Positions 8,383 to 16,490 of a stretch of 33,377 nt of DNA are shown here, piece by piece. The DNA lies in assembly GCA_009909085.1 (NCBI GenBank), contig JAAANX010000066.1, positions 1 through 33,377 on the forward strand, in the 5' to 3' direction. Made by a program: the position numbers and the translations under genes. Under the pieces are notes generated by a model. That model worked only from the letters and a program-made list of their open reading frames with translations. It was not told the origin of the DNA and did not search any database. Within the stretch, counting starts at the first letter, position 1. Every line of letters begins with the position of its first letter. This DNA is from Cyanobacteria bacterium GSL.Bin1 (GTDB lineage: Bacteria; Cyanobacteriota; Cyanobacteriia; Cyanobacteriales; Rubidibacteraceae).

Positions 8383-9933
8383 CTATTTAATTGGCAACCC
8401 TAGGCGATGCTTGATTTGAAACCAAAGCTGCCGTAATTTCCAAAATTTACTACTTTTCATTGCTTGAACAAGGTTTTGTGTTTCTTCCCAACCTTGTAAA
8501 GCCTTTTCTAATTGAAACTGAGCATTTTCCCATTCTTGAATCAGGGAGTCTTGTTCTTTTTTAATTTGTTTAAGCTCCTCATTAGTTTGATTAATAGTAC
8601 TTTCCAATTCCTGATTACATTGTTGAGCATTTTCCCATTCTTGAATCAGGGAGTCTTGTTCTTTTTTAATTTGTTTAAGCTCCTCATTAGTTTGATTAAT
8701 AGTACTTTCCAATTCCTGATTACATTGTTGAGCATTTTCCCATTCTTGAATCAGGGAGTCTTGTTCTTTTTTAATTTGTTTAAGCTCCTCATTAGTTTGA
8801 TTAATAGTACTTTCCAATTCCTGATTACATTGTTGAGCATTTTCCCATTCTTGAATCAGGGAGTCTTGTTCTTTTTTAATTTGTTTAAGCTCCTCATTAG
8901 TTTGATTAATAGTACTTTCCAATTCCTGATTACATTGTTGAGCATTTTCCCATTCTTGAATCAGGGAATTTTGTTCTTTTTTAATTTGTTTAAGCTCCTC
9001 ATTAGTTTGATTAACAGTACTTTCCAGTTCCTGATTGTATTGTTGCATATCAGATAATAATAGTTGGTTTTCTTTTTGAACTTTTTCAGCAGTTCGTAGT
9101 TTTAACCAGTCTTGAAATAACGATTTTTCATCGAAGATCTGTTTGTGCGTTTGTTGACTTATATAACTATCACTTTGTACTCGTGTATAGTAACAACGAT
9201 GTTCTAGGTGCTGAAAAATTGTTATAGCTTCGGGAAAAAACTCTTGAATTATGGCAGGGCGACTGGACTGTGAAACCTGATTATGAAATAGAGAAACATC
9301 GTAAATTTCAGATTGAGGTGCAAGAGAGAGCTGGAATTTTTCATGTATTGCTTGACCTAACACTTGGGGATTATGCCGAATCTGATCTATATTAAAAAGG
9401 ATACTGTGATGTGGATATTGATTACAAAAGGAAAGAATAGCGGAATTGTAGCTTATCCAAAATTCTAAAGCAAGGTATGGAAACTCCTGAAAAATGTGAT
9501 CGCCGCGACGGTAGAGAGAATCAATAACTTCCCAAGGGGTACGGTACACAAAAATAAATTTAGCTTCAGGGACTTGAGATTGCCAAAACTCTAGAAAGAG
9601 AGTTCCCCGAGGATCTTTCCACCCTGTAATCCCTGCTTTCTTTCGTTTACTAGCGATAATTTCCTGAGCTCTTATTCTTAAATTTTCAGGAATTTCAGTA
9701 ATTTTCTCTTGTGTGACCCAACCTTGAGGAGGAAAATTACATGCTTCTAATACACTTTCATGAAATTGAACTACCTCTAAGTCTTCAAAATGCCCTTTCA
9801 TATTACTTTCAATAGGACCCATCAAATTGCTTCCCATATCAACACCAGCACTTTGTAATAAAGAAGCAGTTAAAGAGGTTCCAGAGCGGTGCATTCCGGT
9901 TACAATTAAAATGGGATGAGGAAAATCAGACAT
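8383..9933 (-). CDS. Sulfotransferase-family protein with long repeat coiled coil
   Basis: 516 residues. The N-terminal 250 residues are a PAPS-dependent sulfotransferase-type P-loop domain: GMHRSGTSLTASLLQ at 13-27 is the 5'-phosphosulfate-binding loop, and FVYRTPWEVIDSLYRR carries the likely 3'-phosphate-binding Arg/Ser segment. Residues about 265-485 are a coiled coil built from five near-identical 35-residue (five-heptad) units with the pattern NQELESTINQTNEEL. The basic C-terminus (SSKFWKLRQLWFQIKHRLG) resembles a tail I recall on cyanobacterial surface-glycan glycosyltransferases. The likely job is adding sulfate to a surface polysaccharide at the membrane, with the coil scaffolding neighbours; this is inference. 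Kinases and other P-loop transferases are less likely. Confidence 0.85.
   Translation of the reverse strand: MSDFPHPILIVTGMHRSGTSLTASLLQSAGVDMGSNLMGPIESNMKGHFEDLEVVQFHESVLEACNFPPQGWVTQEKITEIPENLRIRAQEIIASKRKKAGITGWKDPRGTLFLEFWQSQVPEAKFIFVYRTPWEVIDSLYRRGDHIFQEFPYLALEFWISYNSAILSFCNQYPHHSILFNIDQIRHNPQVLGQAIHEKFQLSLAPQSEIYDVSLFHNQVSQSSRPAIIQEFFPEAITIFQHLEHRCYYTRVQSDSYISQQTHKQIFDEKSLFQDWLKLRTAEKVQKENQLLLSDMQQYNQELESTVNQTNEELKQIKKEQNSLIQEWENAQQCNQELESTINQTNEELKQIKKEQDSLIQEWENAQQCNQELESTINQTNEELKQIKKEQDSLIQEWENAQQCNQELESTINQTNEELKQIKKEQDSLIQEWENAQQCNQELESTINQTNEELKQIKKEQDSLIQEWENAQFQLEKALQGWEETQNLVQAMKSSKFWKLRQLWFQIKHRLGLPIK
8521..9045. repeat. Five tandem 105-bp repeats in a coiled-coil coding region
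   Basis: Units start at 8521, 8626, 8731, 8836 and 8941, each exactly 105 bp. The first four are almost identical in nucleotide sequence; the fifth differs at a few positions (for example near 8968 and 9014). Each unit encodes 35 residues, so gain or loss of a unit keeps the reading frame. The near-identity at silent positions points to recent duplication or ongoing homogenisation. The reverse strand is also open across the array but is a shadow frame. Confidence 0.95.
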
Positions 9934-10058
9934 GACGCTATTCTAATCTAGAAAAATTTTAGGTTGCTATAAAAACTGGAGGAAAATTATTTTCGCTTCT
10001 TGCTATAGTAAAAAAATCATTTATAAAAGTCATGCCTTAGACGACAATTGAAACCTAG

Positions 10059-11261
10059 CTATATTAGTAGCCCTAATTTGGTAATGTTTAATTTTTTCTT
10101 TATATTATTTACTCTCTGTATAATCTTTTTTTTGTCTTTATCTAATACATTAGTATCTTTTACGTAGTCTAGTAACTGTAAAGCTTTTTCCAGAAAGTGA
10201 TTTGCATTTTGCTTATTTTTTGCTAAAAAAGCCCGCTCACTTTCTGCCAAAAATGTCCTTGCTCGTTCTAAATTAAGTTGCATATTGTAAAGCTGAACAA
10301 GAGCATCTAGTTGTTCTGAAAAAGGGCATTGATACTCTAAAATATCAATATTTGAAGGCATATCATATTTCTTCCAGTCTGGTTGTAAATCTTCAAAATT
10401 TATATCATGACGTTTTTTAACTAATTCAGAATTACTCTTGTCAAATTTTGTTTGAATTGACTTTGCTAAATCCATTCCAATTGCAAGTTTCTCATTTTTG
10501 GGTAGCTCATTAATAAATATATTATGATTAGTATTTAACTCTTTATTGGTATTTAAAGCATTTACTAAAGCCATTGTTCGGATGTCAACTGCTTCATTTA
10601 CAATTTCAATTTGAGTAAAGCCGACTAAATTTATTTTCAATTTTTCTATAATAAAATCAGTAATAGATGGCTTTTTTTTGAAGGGTAGTATTAATATGTT
10701 TTCCGGATGAAACGCACGTTCCCATCGAGCAATAAAATCTTCATAGTTTAAGTAAGGACTAGTGTTTTTTATTTTTTTAAAGAAATCGTAATTAACTTTA
10801 TGACCAACTCTACTTGCAGTTGAAGCCAATGAAACCATAACGTCTACTTGTGGTCGAAGGTGTGCAACAACTTCTATTGATTCAAAGTAATTACCAATAA
10901 ATGTTTGAACTCGATCAACCATTTGATCAGAAACTATGCGTGAATGTAAATGTTCATCTGATATGATGAAATATTTGCATTTCTTGTCAAATGCTTCCTT
11001 AACTTCTTGATCAAAAGCTTGCTTGACCTTGATATAAAACTCCCTATGTTTTTCGGCATCCGTTAAGTTATTTTGCCAGAAACCATCATCTGGTTTATCT
11101 GCATCACGAGCACAAATACTAATGCTTCTATTATCAGGCTCTCCTAGTGATTTAGAATACCAAATCTTTTGACGTTTTAGAAGCTCTCTATTTTTCGATA
11201 GCCAGTTTTGAAAAGTTGTTGTTCCTGTTTTTTCTGTACCAATGTGTAAGATTAACTTCAA
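10059..11261 (-). CDS. Sulfotransferase-like P-loop protein
   Basis: 400 residues. The N-terminus MKLILHIGTEKTGTTTFQNWL is a 5'-phosphosulfate-binding loop of the sulfotransferase superfamily (HIGxxKTGTT type). Further on, VVAHLRPQVDVMVSLAS fits the second nucleotide-binding segment with Arg and Ser. The C-terminal third (from about 325) is rich in Leu, Lys and Glu and may be helical or coiled. It is AT-rich and contains no HIP1 site. The sulfotransferase at 8383-9933 starts 125 bases downstream on the same strand, so two different sulfotransferases sit next to the glycosyltransferases. It is likely to modify a glycan or lipid; substrate unknown. Confidence 0.8.
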   Translation of the reverse strand: MKLILHIGTEKTGTTTFQNWLSKNRELLKRQKIWYSKSLGEPDNRSISICARDADKPDDGFWQNNLTDAEKHREFYIKVKQAFDQEVKEAFDKKCKYFIISDEHLHSRIVSDQMVDRVQTFIGNYFESIEVVAHLRPQVDVMVSLASTASRVGHKVNYDFFKKIKNTSPYLNYEDFIARWERAFHPENILILPFKKKPSITDFIIEKLKINLVGFTQIEIVNEAVDIRTMALVNALNTNKELNTNHNIFINELPKNEKLAIGMDLAKSIQTKFDKSNSELVKKRHDINFEDLQPDWKKYDMPSNIDILEYQCPFSEQLDALVQLYNMQLNLERARTFLAESERAFLAKNKQNANHFLEKALQLLDYVKDTNVLDKDKKKIIQRVNNIKKKLNITKLGLLI

Positions 11262-11377
11262 TTTTACTTTTCCTCATAAACTCAGTAATTACTTAAATTG
11301 AATCATAGCATTATTGGTTCAGGCACAACGTGACTTGTCAGATATTATTAATTTCGGAAAGTTGCCAAAGAACCAAG

Positions 11378-11660
11378 CTTCATTCATCTTTATATCAATT
11401 ACGGTTATTGTGCTGCTCGGAAACTGAAGTATTTTGGCTACAAATTGGTGATGCTGTGTTCCCTGTCTGGCTTGCCCATTGCCTATAATTTAGTGCCAGC
11501 CAACACTGACGAGCGACAAGTGATAAGAGCCGTTATATCTCAAGTTAGGGGCAGTGATGTTTATGGAGACAAGGGTTTTATGGTCAAGATTAGCAAGAGC
11601 AGATCCACCGTTCCACTGGGAATCGCATTTGGACAATCCATTGCTCTAACGAGACCTAGA
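11378..11660 (+). pseudogene. IS982-like DDE transposase remnant, frameshifted
   Basis: The frame from about 11378 reads GYCAARKLKYFGYKL, MLCSLSGLPIAYNLVPANTDER and SDVYGDKGF, the middle region of IS982-type transposases (DDE fold). At about 11582 the homology moves to another frame, continuing as QEQIHRSTGNRIWTI with in-frame stops. Both N- and C-terminal parts are missing. An open frame from 11445 to 11726 covers part of it, but its last third is out of frame with the family and runs into the MITE at 11647. It is dead. IS982 is my best match from memory; a related DDE family is possible. Confidence 0.65.
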
Positions 11661-11834
11661 CAAAAAAAACAACAGGAAAACAGCCTCAAACCTTGTCATA
11701 GCAAGGGAGTTACACCAAATGCCTAAAAATCGCTGAAACCCAAGTCTATCCTGAAAAATACCCAATCAAAGTAAAACAATTACTGTGTATAAGTTTGAGG
11801 CTGTTTTTACTTCATAATTGTTTAATTCCCGATA
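11647..11834. mobile_element. MITE copy A (188 bp), related to the IS701-type element at 12681-14147
   Basis: The left end starts TAACGAGACCTAGAC (11647-11661), and the right end, read in reverse, is TATCGGGAATTAAAC. Both resemble the IS701-type terminus TAACGGGACTTAAAC. Internally, AAACAGCCTCAAACC near 11679 is inverted as GTTTGAGGCTGTTTTT near 11793. The core (CCTAAAAATCGCTGAAACCCA) is shared with copy B at 16331-16490. It contains no gene, so it looks non-autonomous. It lies against a truncated dockerin-repeat gene fragment. Confidence 0.7.
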
Positions 11835-12700
11835 GTCGGCTCATCTTTAACCATTTAATTGCCAATGACCTCTCTGTACGAGTTGAACCGGTTCTCGAAG
11901 GAATTGTCAACGAAAGTTTAGGACAAGACTCGGCAGGAGCGACTAATACCACGGGTACTGCTTTAGCGACCCGTATCGAAGAAATTGAGGCTGAGTTGGA
12001 TATTGATGGTAATGGTCAAACGACGGTTACAGATGGTCGGCTCATCTTTAACTACTTAATATTTGCCAATGACCCGTTTGTGCCCGTTGAACCCGTTCTC
12101 GAACAAATTGTCAATGAAAGCTTACAGCAAGATTCGGCGGGAGCAGATAATATCACGGGTGAGTCCCTAGAAAGCCAGATTGTCGATATGATGGGAGTTC
12201 CTATTGATGATCCAGACAATACGGAATCAAATTACATTGATGTCGCGATCGCGTTCTGGAATAGCGGTCATGACATTGAAGCCAGACAATTAGCTGACTT
12301 GCTCTGGGATGAAGGCGCGACTCAACAAGAAATGGGTCAAGCGATGAAATATCTAGGCTTGAGCTTGGAAACCATTGCTGATGCGGTTGATGATGGAGTC
12401 ACTCAAAGTGATGGCACAGGATTAAATTATATTGATGTCGCGATCACGCTTTGGAATAGTGGTCATGACATTGAAGCCAGACAATTAGATGACTTGCTCT
12501 GGGATGAAGGCGCGACTCAACAAGAAATGGGTCAAGCGATGGAATATCTAGGCTTGAGCTTGGAAACCATTGCTGATGCGGTTGATGATGGGGTAACCCA
12601 AAGCGATGGTACAGGATTGAACTACATTGATGTCGCGATCGCGCTTTGGAATAGTGGTCATGAGATTAATGCAACTCAATTAGCGGGACTTAAACAATAA
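11795..12700 (+). pseudogene. Fragment of a surface protein: dockerin-like motifs and 65-residue repeats
   Basis: The open frame is 301 residues from a TTG, but that start lies inside a MITE, so the true N-terminus is lost. It begins to look native at about 11835. Two copies of a region with a dockerin/EF-hand-like loop (LDIDGNGQTTVTDGRLIFNYL) come first; the DxDGNG pattern suggests calcium binding. Then a 65-residue unit (YIDVAIxxWNSGHDIEARQL, DEGATQQEMGQAM, LETIADAVDDGVTQ) occurs twice plus a third partial copy. The last residues (AGLKQ) and the stop come from the left end of the IS at 12681. It is thus truncated at both ends by mobile DNA. It was probably a secreted or cell-surface repeat protein. 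Confidence 0.75.
12236..12680 (+). repeat. 195-bp tandem repeat, two full copies and one partial
   Basis: The unit start ATTGATGTCG occurs at 12236, 12431 and 12626, an exact 195-bp period (65 codons). Copies one and two differ at only a few bases, and the third is cut short by the IS insertion at 12681. The period keeps the frame, so copy number can change without breaking the protein. Confidence 0.9.
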
Positions 12701-13248
12701 CATGAAACTAAGTGTGGTAAATTACTTATATATCAACTATTCTACGTTACTAACTAGCCGATGAAAGAAACCACTCCGTCCGCGATGCCTCCCTGCTTTG
12801 ACAGATGGTGTTGTCGATTCGACGATGTTTTCAAGACGAAAGCGGAAAAACGAGAGTTTAGGAACTATTTGGGAGGATTATTGGGGGAAAGTAAGCGAAA
12901 AAATCTATCAGAGATGGCAAGAAACGCGGTGGGAGTGACGTACCACCGTTTACACCATTTCCTGACTGACGCTCGGTGGTCAGCCCAAGCCATCAATGAG
13001 CGTCGTTTGCAAGTAATGAATCAATGTGGTCAAACTAAAATTCAAAGAGGGTTTAGTTTAATAATTGATGATTCAGGACATCGCAAGAGTGGAAACTTCA
13101 CCGCAGGAGTGGGCAGACAATACGTGGGAGAAATTGGAAAAACGGATAATGGAATTGTTGTAGTCACCACTCATCTCTATGATGGAAAAAAGAGCCTTCC
13201 TCTCGATATTGAATTGTATCAACATAGCAGTGCTTTAGCAGAAGGAAA

Positions 13249-13286
13249 AAAGCGCACCGCCTGCGCTGAGGTCTCCTCAGCGTAAA
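13249..13286. repeat. Palindromic mini-insertion 1 in the transposase gene (38 bp)
   Basis: It contains two adjacent hairpins: AGCGCA-CCGCC-TGCGCT (6-bp stem, 5-base loop) and CGCTGAGG-TCT-CCTCAGCG (8-bp stem, 3-base loop). AAA lies on both sides and may be a target duplication. Removing it restores the transposase frame as EGKTEQ. Boundaries are uncertain by a base or two because of the A-run. Confidence 0.7.
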
Positions 13287-13614
13287 GACGGAGCAAGCAG
13301 ATCCTGAGTTCAAGAAAAAACCGGAACTTGCCATTGAGTTAATTGACCGCAGTTTAGAGAGAGGATATCGACCGGGAATTATTTTGATTGATTCAGGATA
13401 CGGCAATAACGGAACTTTCTTATCTCAATTAGAACAAAGAAACCTAAAGTATTTAGGGGGAATGGCGAAAAATCGGAACGTAACCATTGAAAGAAATGAC
13501 AACTTAAAGGAAACCTTGCGGGTTGATGAATTAGCTCAAGCCCTTGTTCCAGAAGACTTTCGTGAAGTCAAATTGGCAACAGAAAAACCAAAAACACTCT
13601 GGGTAGGGATTGTA

Positions 13615-13672
13615 GAAGTGCGGAATGCACTTCGCCGCAAGCACCTGAATCCAATTCAGGTGAACGGCGAAG
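13615..13672. repeat. Palindromic mini-insertion 2 in the transposase gene (about 58 bp)
   Basis: Hairpin GAAGTGC-GGAAT-GCACTTC is followed by a nested hairpin: an outer stem CTTCGCCG/CGGCGAAG (13630-13637 with 13665-13672) around the perfect 9-bp stem CACCTGAAT-CCA-ATTCAGGTG. The layout (5-base loop, then 3-base loop) is the same as insertion 1. It is read in frame, so the transposase gains foreign residues here. Exact boundaries are unknown without an intact relative. Confidence 0.65.
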
Positions 13673-14148
13673 GAGAAATCTCACGCTTAGAAGGAAAGAA
13701 AAGAATCGCTATCATCATGAATGCGAAAACGTTTTCCCAAGCAACAGAGATTGATTACTTTGTGACCAATGTTGAAGCTCAAAAAGCAACGCCAGAATGG
13801 ATAGTTAACACTTATTCTCAACGGAATTGGGTAGAAGTGTTTTATCGTGAAGCTAAGGGAAATTTGGGACTCAGAGAGTATCAAGTTAGGGATAAACGCA
13901 GTCTTCTTAGACATTTTGTTTTAGTCTTCTGTGCTTATACTTTTATCATTTGGCATCAACTAACTGGGGGATTTAGACGTATCTGGTCCAATCAACCTTT
14001 GAATACTTTTAATGAAGCCTTGGAAGCGTTTAGAACAGCAATTACATATCGTTTCCTTAAGTGGCTTCAAGAGAATTGGGACGTATTTTTCGCTTATAAA
14101 GCGAGTTTTGGCTATATTTTAGCTTAAACTTCGTTTAAGTCCCGTTAT

Positions 14149-14319
14149 GAAGAAGAACTACCAGAAACCATTCCTGTCTATCGCTTTTATAACACGAAAC
14201 AAGGTAACCACTTCTACACCCCTTCAGCTGACGAACGAGATTTTGTAAAAGAACAACTACCCCAATTTAGGGATGAAGGTATTGCTTTCTATGCTAACCC
14301 TAGTAGTGAAGCAATATAG
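14149..14319 (+). pseudogene. Orphan C-terminal DUF5648-like fragment
   Basis: 57 codons ending in TAG at 14317-14319 read EELPETIPVYRFYNTKQGNHFYT followed by LPQFRDEGIAFYANP. This matches the repeat found at the C-terminus of many bacterial secreted proteins (DUF5648; VYRFYN and HFYT, then EGIAFY). There is no start codon. It begins two bases after the right end of the IS701-type element, so it is probably the severed end of a surface protein, perhaps the same gene as the fragment at 11795-12700. The two pieces are not in the same frame when the IS is removed by eye. Confidence 0.7.
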
Positions 14320-14543
14320 TTCACTCTCTTTTGATTGTTCTGTTGATATTTCTTGAAAGCGCCCCACGGGCGCAATCACACCCGTTATGGAAGAAAAAAA
14401 CAGTAATTAAAGGGGACTTACCAGCTGTTGAAAACTCCAGCTCCATTATCTTAACTGCTGTGTCTTGAAAGTGGGATTAATCTGTTATTTTTTCACAAAA
14501 TTACAACTGCTAAAGCTGCTACAAAGACTAGGTTTACAAGTGT

Positions 14544-15296
14544 TTATGACGATATTCCTAGGGAATCATTGTAAGCTTGAATAGCTGCTTCGATATCACC
14601 AGAAAACTTAATTCTCCCTTTTTCTAACCAAATTCCCCGTTGACACCACTGCTGTAAAAACCGGCTATCGTGAGAAACGACTAAGATGGTTACATTCATT
14701 TCCCAAAATTTTTCGATGCGCTTGCGACACTTTTGCTTAAATCTAGCATCTCCAACCGATAGGACTTCATCTAGTAATAATATGTCTGGCCGAACATCGG
14801 TTGCGATCGCGAAGCCTAAACGAGCTTTCATCCCTGAAGACAATGCTTTAACAGGTATAAAAGCATATTCTTCTAGTTCAGCAAACTCTAAAATTGGCTG
14901 AATCCTCTTAAACATCTCTTGGCGAGAAAATCCTAACATTACGCCATACATAATAATATTATCTGTTACTGACATTCCAGCATCAAATCCTGCTCCTAAC
15001 TCAATTAAAGGAGCAATGTTACCTGCTACTCTTACTATTCCCCGAGTAGGAAGTAAAATGCCACAAATCAATTTCAAAAGCGTTGACTTTCCTGAGCCAT
15101 TAGCGCCAATTATCCCCACCTTTTCTCCAGCGCTAATTTCTAGATTAACTTGCTCTAAGATTAATTTCTTGGAGGGTTTACGATATTTTCTTTGTAAGAG
15201 AGAAAAAATACTAGTTTTTAAATCATAAGAAAATTCTTCTTGGGTTCTTCTCCACAGATAAATATCCTTTAAGTTAATCATTTTCATGTTATACAT
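14544..15296 (-). CDS. ABC transporter ATP-binding protein, polysaccharide export (Wzt-like)
   Basis: 250 residues. Walker A is GANGSGKST (64-72), the signature motif is in ALSSGMKARLGF and Walker B is DILLLDEVLSVGD, followed by the H-loop VVSHDSRFL. The signature LSSGMKARL and the VGDARF ending of Walker B are typical of the Wzt/TagH/KpsT group that powers export of O-antigen, teichoic acid or capsule. There is no C-terminal glycan-binding extension as found in some Wzt proteins, so substrate choice may rest elsewhere. The start ATG (15296) directly follows the permease stop (15297-15299), so the pair is translationally coupled. Confidence 0.93.
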   Translation of the reverse strand: MYNMKMINLKDIYLWRRTQEEFSYDLKTSIFSLLQRKYRKPSKKLILEQVNLEISAGEKVGIIGANGSGKSTLLKLICGILLPTRGIVRVAGNIAPLIELGAGFDAGMSVTDNIIMYGVMLGFSRQEMFKRIQPILEFAELEEYAFIPVKALSSGMKARLGFAIATDVRPDILLLDEVLSVGDARFKQKCRKRIEKFWEMNVTILVVSHDSRFLQQWCQRGIWLEKGRIKFSGDIEAAIQAYNDSLGISS

Positions 15297-16103
15297 TCAA
15301 AGTAAATCAATAAAGTGGTTTCTATAACGATGGAAAAATAACCAACCTAATAAACAGACTACTAAACTATTGATTAAGGTCATACCAATTAAACTTAAAT
15401 CTGGTAATTTTCCAGATAGCGTTATTTGACGAAAACTCTCAATAATTTGTGATAGTGGATTGAGTAAGAGGAAAGATCGAACTTTTTCGGGAACAATTTC
15501 AGCGGGATAAAAAATAGGAGTTGCAATTCTCAGAGCATAAATTGTTACGCTATAAAGATGAGGAATATCTCTAAAAAAAACAAATAATGCACTTAATGCA
15601 TAGCCAATCCCACTAGAGAATAAAATAAGTGCAATCAGAGGGAATATTAAAGATAGAACATTAATAAAATTGCCCGAGGTTAAAAATGCCATAATAGCTA
15701 GAGGAGGCAAATTAGCAGCGATAAACTGAAACACATTAGCTGCAATAATTGAAGATGGAAAGATGCTAAGAGGTAATTTTATTTTATTAATTAAAGAACC
15801 ACTAGATACCAAACTACTTAAAGATTGGTTAGTTGCAGCAGCAAAAAAATGAAAGATAGATAGTCCAGTAAATGCTGCTAAGATATAATTAAAAATAGAA
15901 TCATCATAATAACTAGAAAAAGCTCTCCCTAGGACTGCAGTATAAATTCCTGCCATAATTAAAGGGTTAAGCAGTGACCAATAAATCCCTAACCAAGAAC
16001 CGCGATAGCGACCTTTTAAGTTGCGTTCAACCAGAACACATAATAATTCCCAATATCGTTGAAGCTTCGACCATCTTTTGTAAGTTAGTAGAGAATTATT
16101 CAT
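15297..16103 (-). CDS. ABC-2 type permease, polysaccharide export (Wzm-like)
   Basis: 268 residues with about six hydrophobic segments. The N-terminal cytoplasmic motif LLCVLVERNLKGRYRGSWLG followed by LNPLIMAGIYT is characteristic of the ABC-2 permeases of the Wzm/TagG/KpsM group. A conserved C-terminal NPLSQIIESFR is also present. It should form a homodimer in the inner membrane with the adjacent ATPase and export a lipid-linked glycan. This fits the glycosyltransferases and sulfotransferases on the same strand further along, although a transposon graveyard (11378-14320) now separates them. No terminator-like structure is obvious between permease and ATPase. Confidence 0.93.
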   Translation of the reverse strand: MNNSLLTYKRWSKLQRYWELLCVLVERNLKGRYRGSWLGIYWSLLNPLIMAGIYTAVLGRAFSSYYDDSIFNYILAAFTGLSIFHFFAAATNQSLSSLVSSGSLINKIKLPLSIFPSSIIAANVFQFIAANLPPLAIMAFLTSGNFINVLSLIFPLIALILFSSGIGYALSALFVFFRDIPHLYSVTIYALRIATPIFYPAEIVPEKVRSFLLLNPLSQIIESFRQITLSGKLPDLSLIGMTLINSLVVCLLGWLFFHRYRNHFIDLL

Positions 16104-16330
16104 ATACTGATGCCAAGGAATTACTAAGCTTGACTATTCTACCTTATCTGAAGTGAGTTATGGTGAACGACCCAGGAATTATTTTAAAGATCAAATTGTT
16201 TAAAGTTGCAGTATGGAGATAATGATGATAAGTAATAATAATGCCATTACTTCACTCAAATTCAAAATGTGATTGTGGTTATTGACTCCTCGCACAAAAA
16301 CTATGTCCTCTAAAATGGTTCAAAAAAGAA
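16104..16330. other. Non-coding AT-rich stretch upstream of the exporter genes
   Basis: Together with the MITE at 16331-16490 this makes a gap of about 380 bases without a gene. The end near 16104 should contain the promoter of the wzm-like gene. I find no tRNA, no coding frame with family features and no clear terminator here. Confidence 0.5.
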
Positions 16331-16490
16331 GAAAACAGCCTCAAACCCAGTTATGGCAATGAATTTACTACCAAGCCCCTAAAAATCGCTGAAACCCAGC
16401 CATATCTAGCAAACGGCTCAATCGAAGTAAAATAACCACTGCGTAAAGGTTTGAGGCTATTTTTAGCTTACAATCGTTTAAGTCTCGTTA
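16331..16490. mobile_element. MITE copy B (160 bp or longer), same family as 11647-11834
   Basis: It shares with copy A the arms GAAAACAGCCTCAAACC (16331-16347) and GGTTTGAGGCTATTTTT, plus the core CCTAAAAATCGCTGAAACCCA. Its right end, read in reverse, is TAACGAGACTTAAAC, 14 of 15 identical to the IS701-type right terminus. The left terminus beyond 16331 is degraded. The last three bases (16488-16490) are the stop codon of the 1204-residue gene on the minus strand. Confidence 0.7.

Larger units (their letters stand above)
12761..14127 (+). pseudogene. IS701-family transposase, frameshifted by a small palindromic insertion
   Basis: The first part (12761 to about 13246) reads FSLIIDDSGHRKSG, VGRQYVGEIGKTDNG and DGKKSLPLDIELY, typical of IS701 transposases with the first catalytic Asp. 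A 38-base insertion then shifts the frame and brings a stop (frame ends at 13285). If those bases are removed the protein resumes as KTEQADPEFKKKPELAIEL and IILIDSGYGNN (second Asp), ending with the catalytic Glu region WVEVFYREAKGNLGLREYQ and a C-terminal FGYILA. A second palindrome at 13615-13672 is in frame and adds foreign residues (RRKHLNPIQVNGE). All three DDE residues are present, so without the insertions it would look functional. Confidence 0.85.
12681..14147 (+). mobile_element. IS701-type insertion sequence (1467 bp) with 15-bp terminal inverted repeats
   Basis: The left terminus TAGCGGGACTTAAAC (12681-12695) and the right terminus GTTTAAGTCCCGTTA (14133-14147) are inverted copies with 14 of 15 matches. 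The transposase lies between them on the plus strand. The core CGGGACTTAAAC is flanked by TTAG on the left and TTAT on the right, so a TTAR-type 4-bp target duplication is possible but imperfect. The element separates two pieces of surface-protein coding sequence. It carries two small palindromic insertions in its transposase and is probably inactive on its own. Confidence 0.85.

Noticed and set aside
8512-9057. Plus-strand open frame of 181 residues with perfect repeats
   Set aside because: It is the antisense shadow of the 105-bp repeat array in the sulfotransferase gene; it has no family motif and only repeats FLNQG/FLITLL-like strings.
14359-14373. GCGCCC-CAC-GGGCGC hairpin as a terminator
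   Set aside because: The stem is perfect but no T-run follows on either strand, so a Rho-independent terminator cannot be claimed; it may be another small palindrome.
14376-14398. CCCGTTATGGAAGAA resembling the IS701 right end and flank
   Set aside because: Only about 14 bases match, with no inner TIR sequence; chance or a tiny remnant cannot be told apart.
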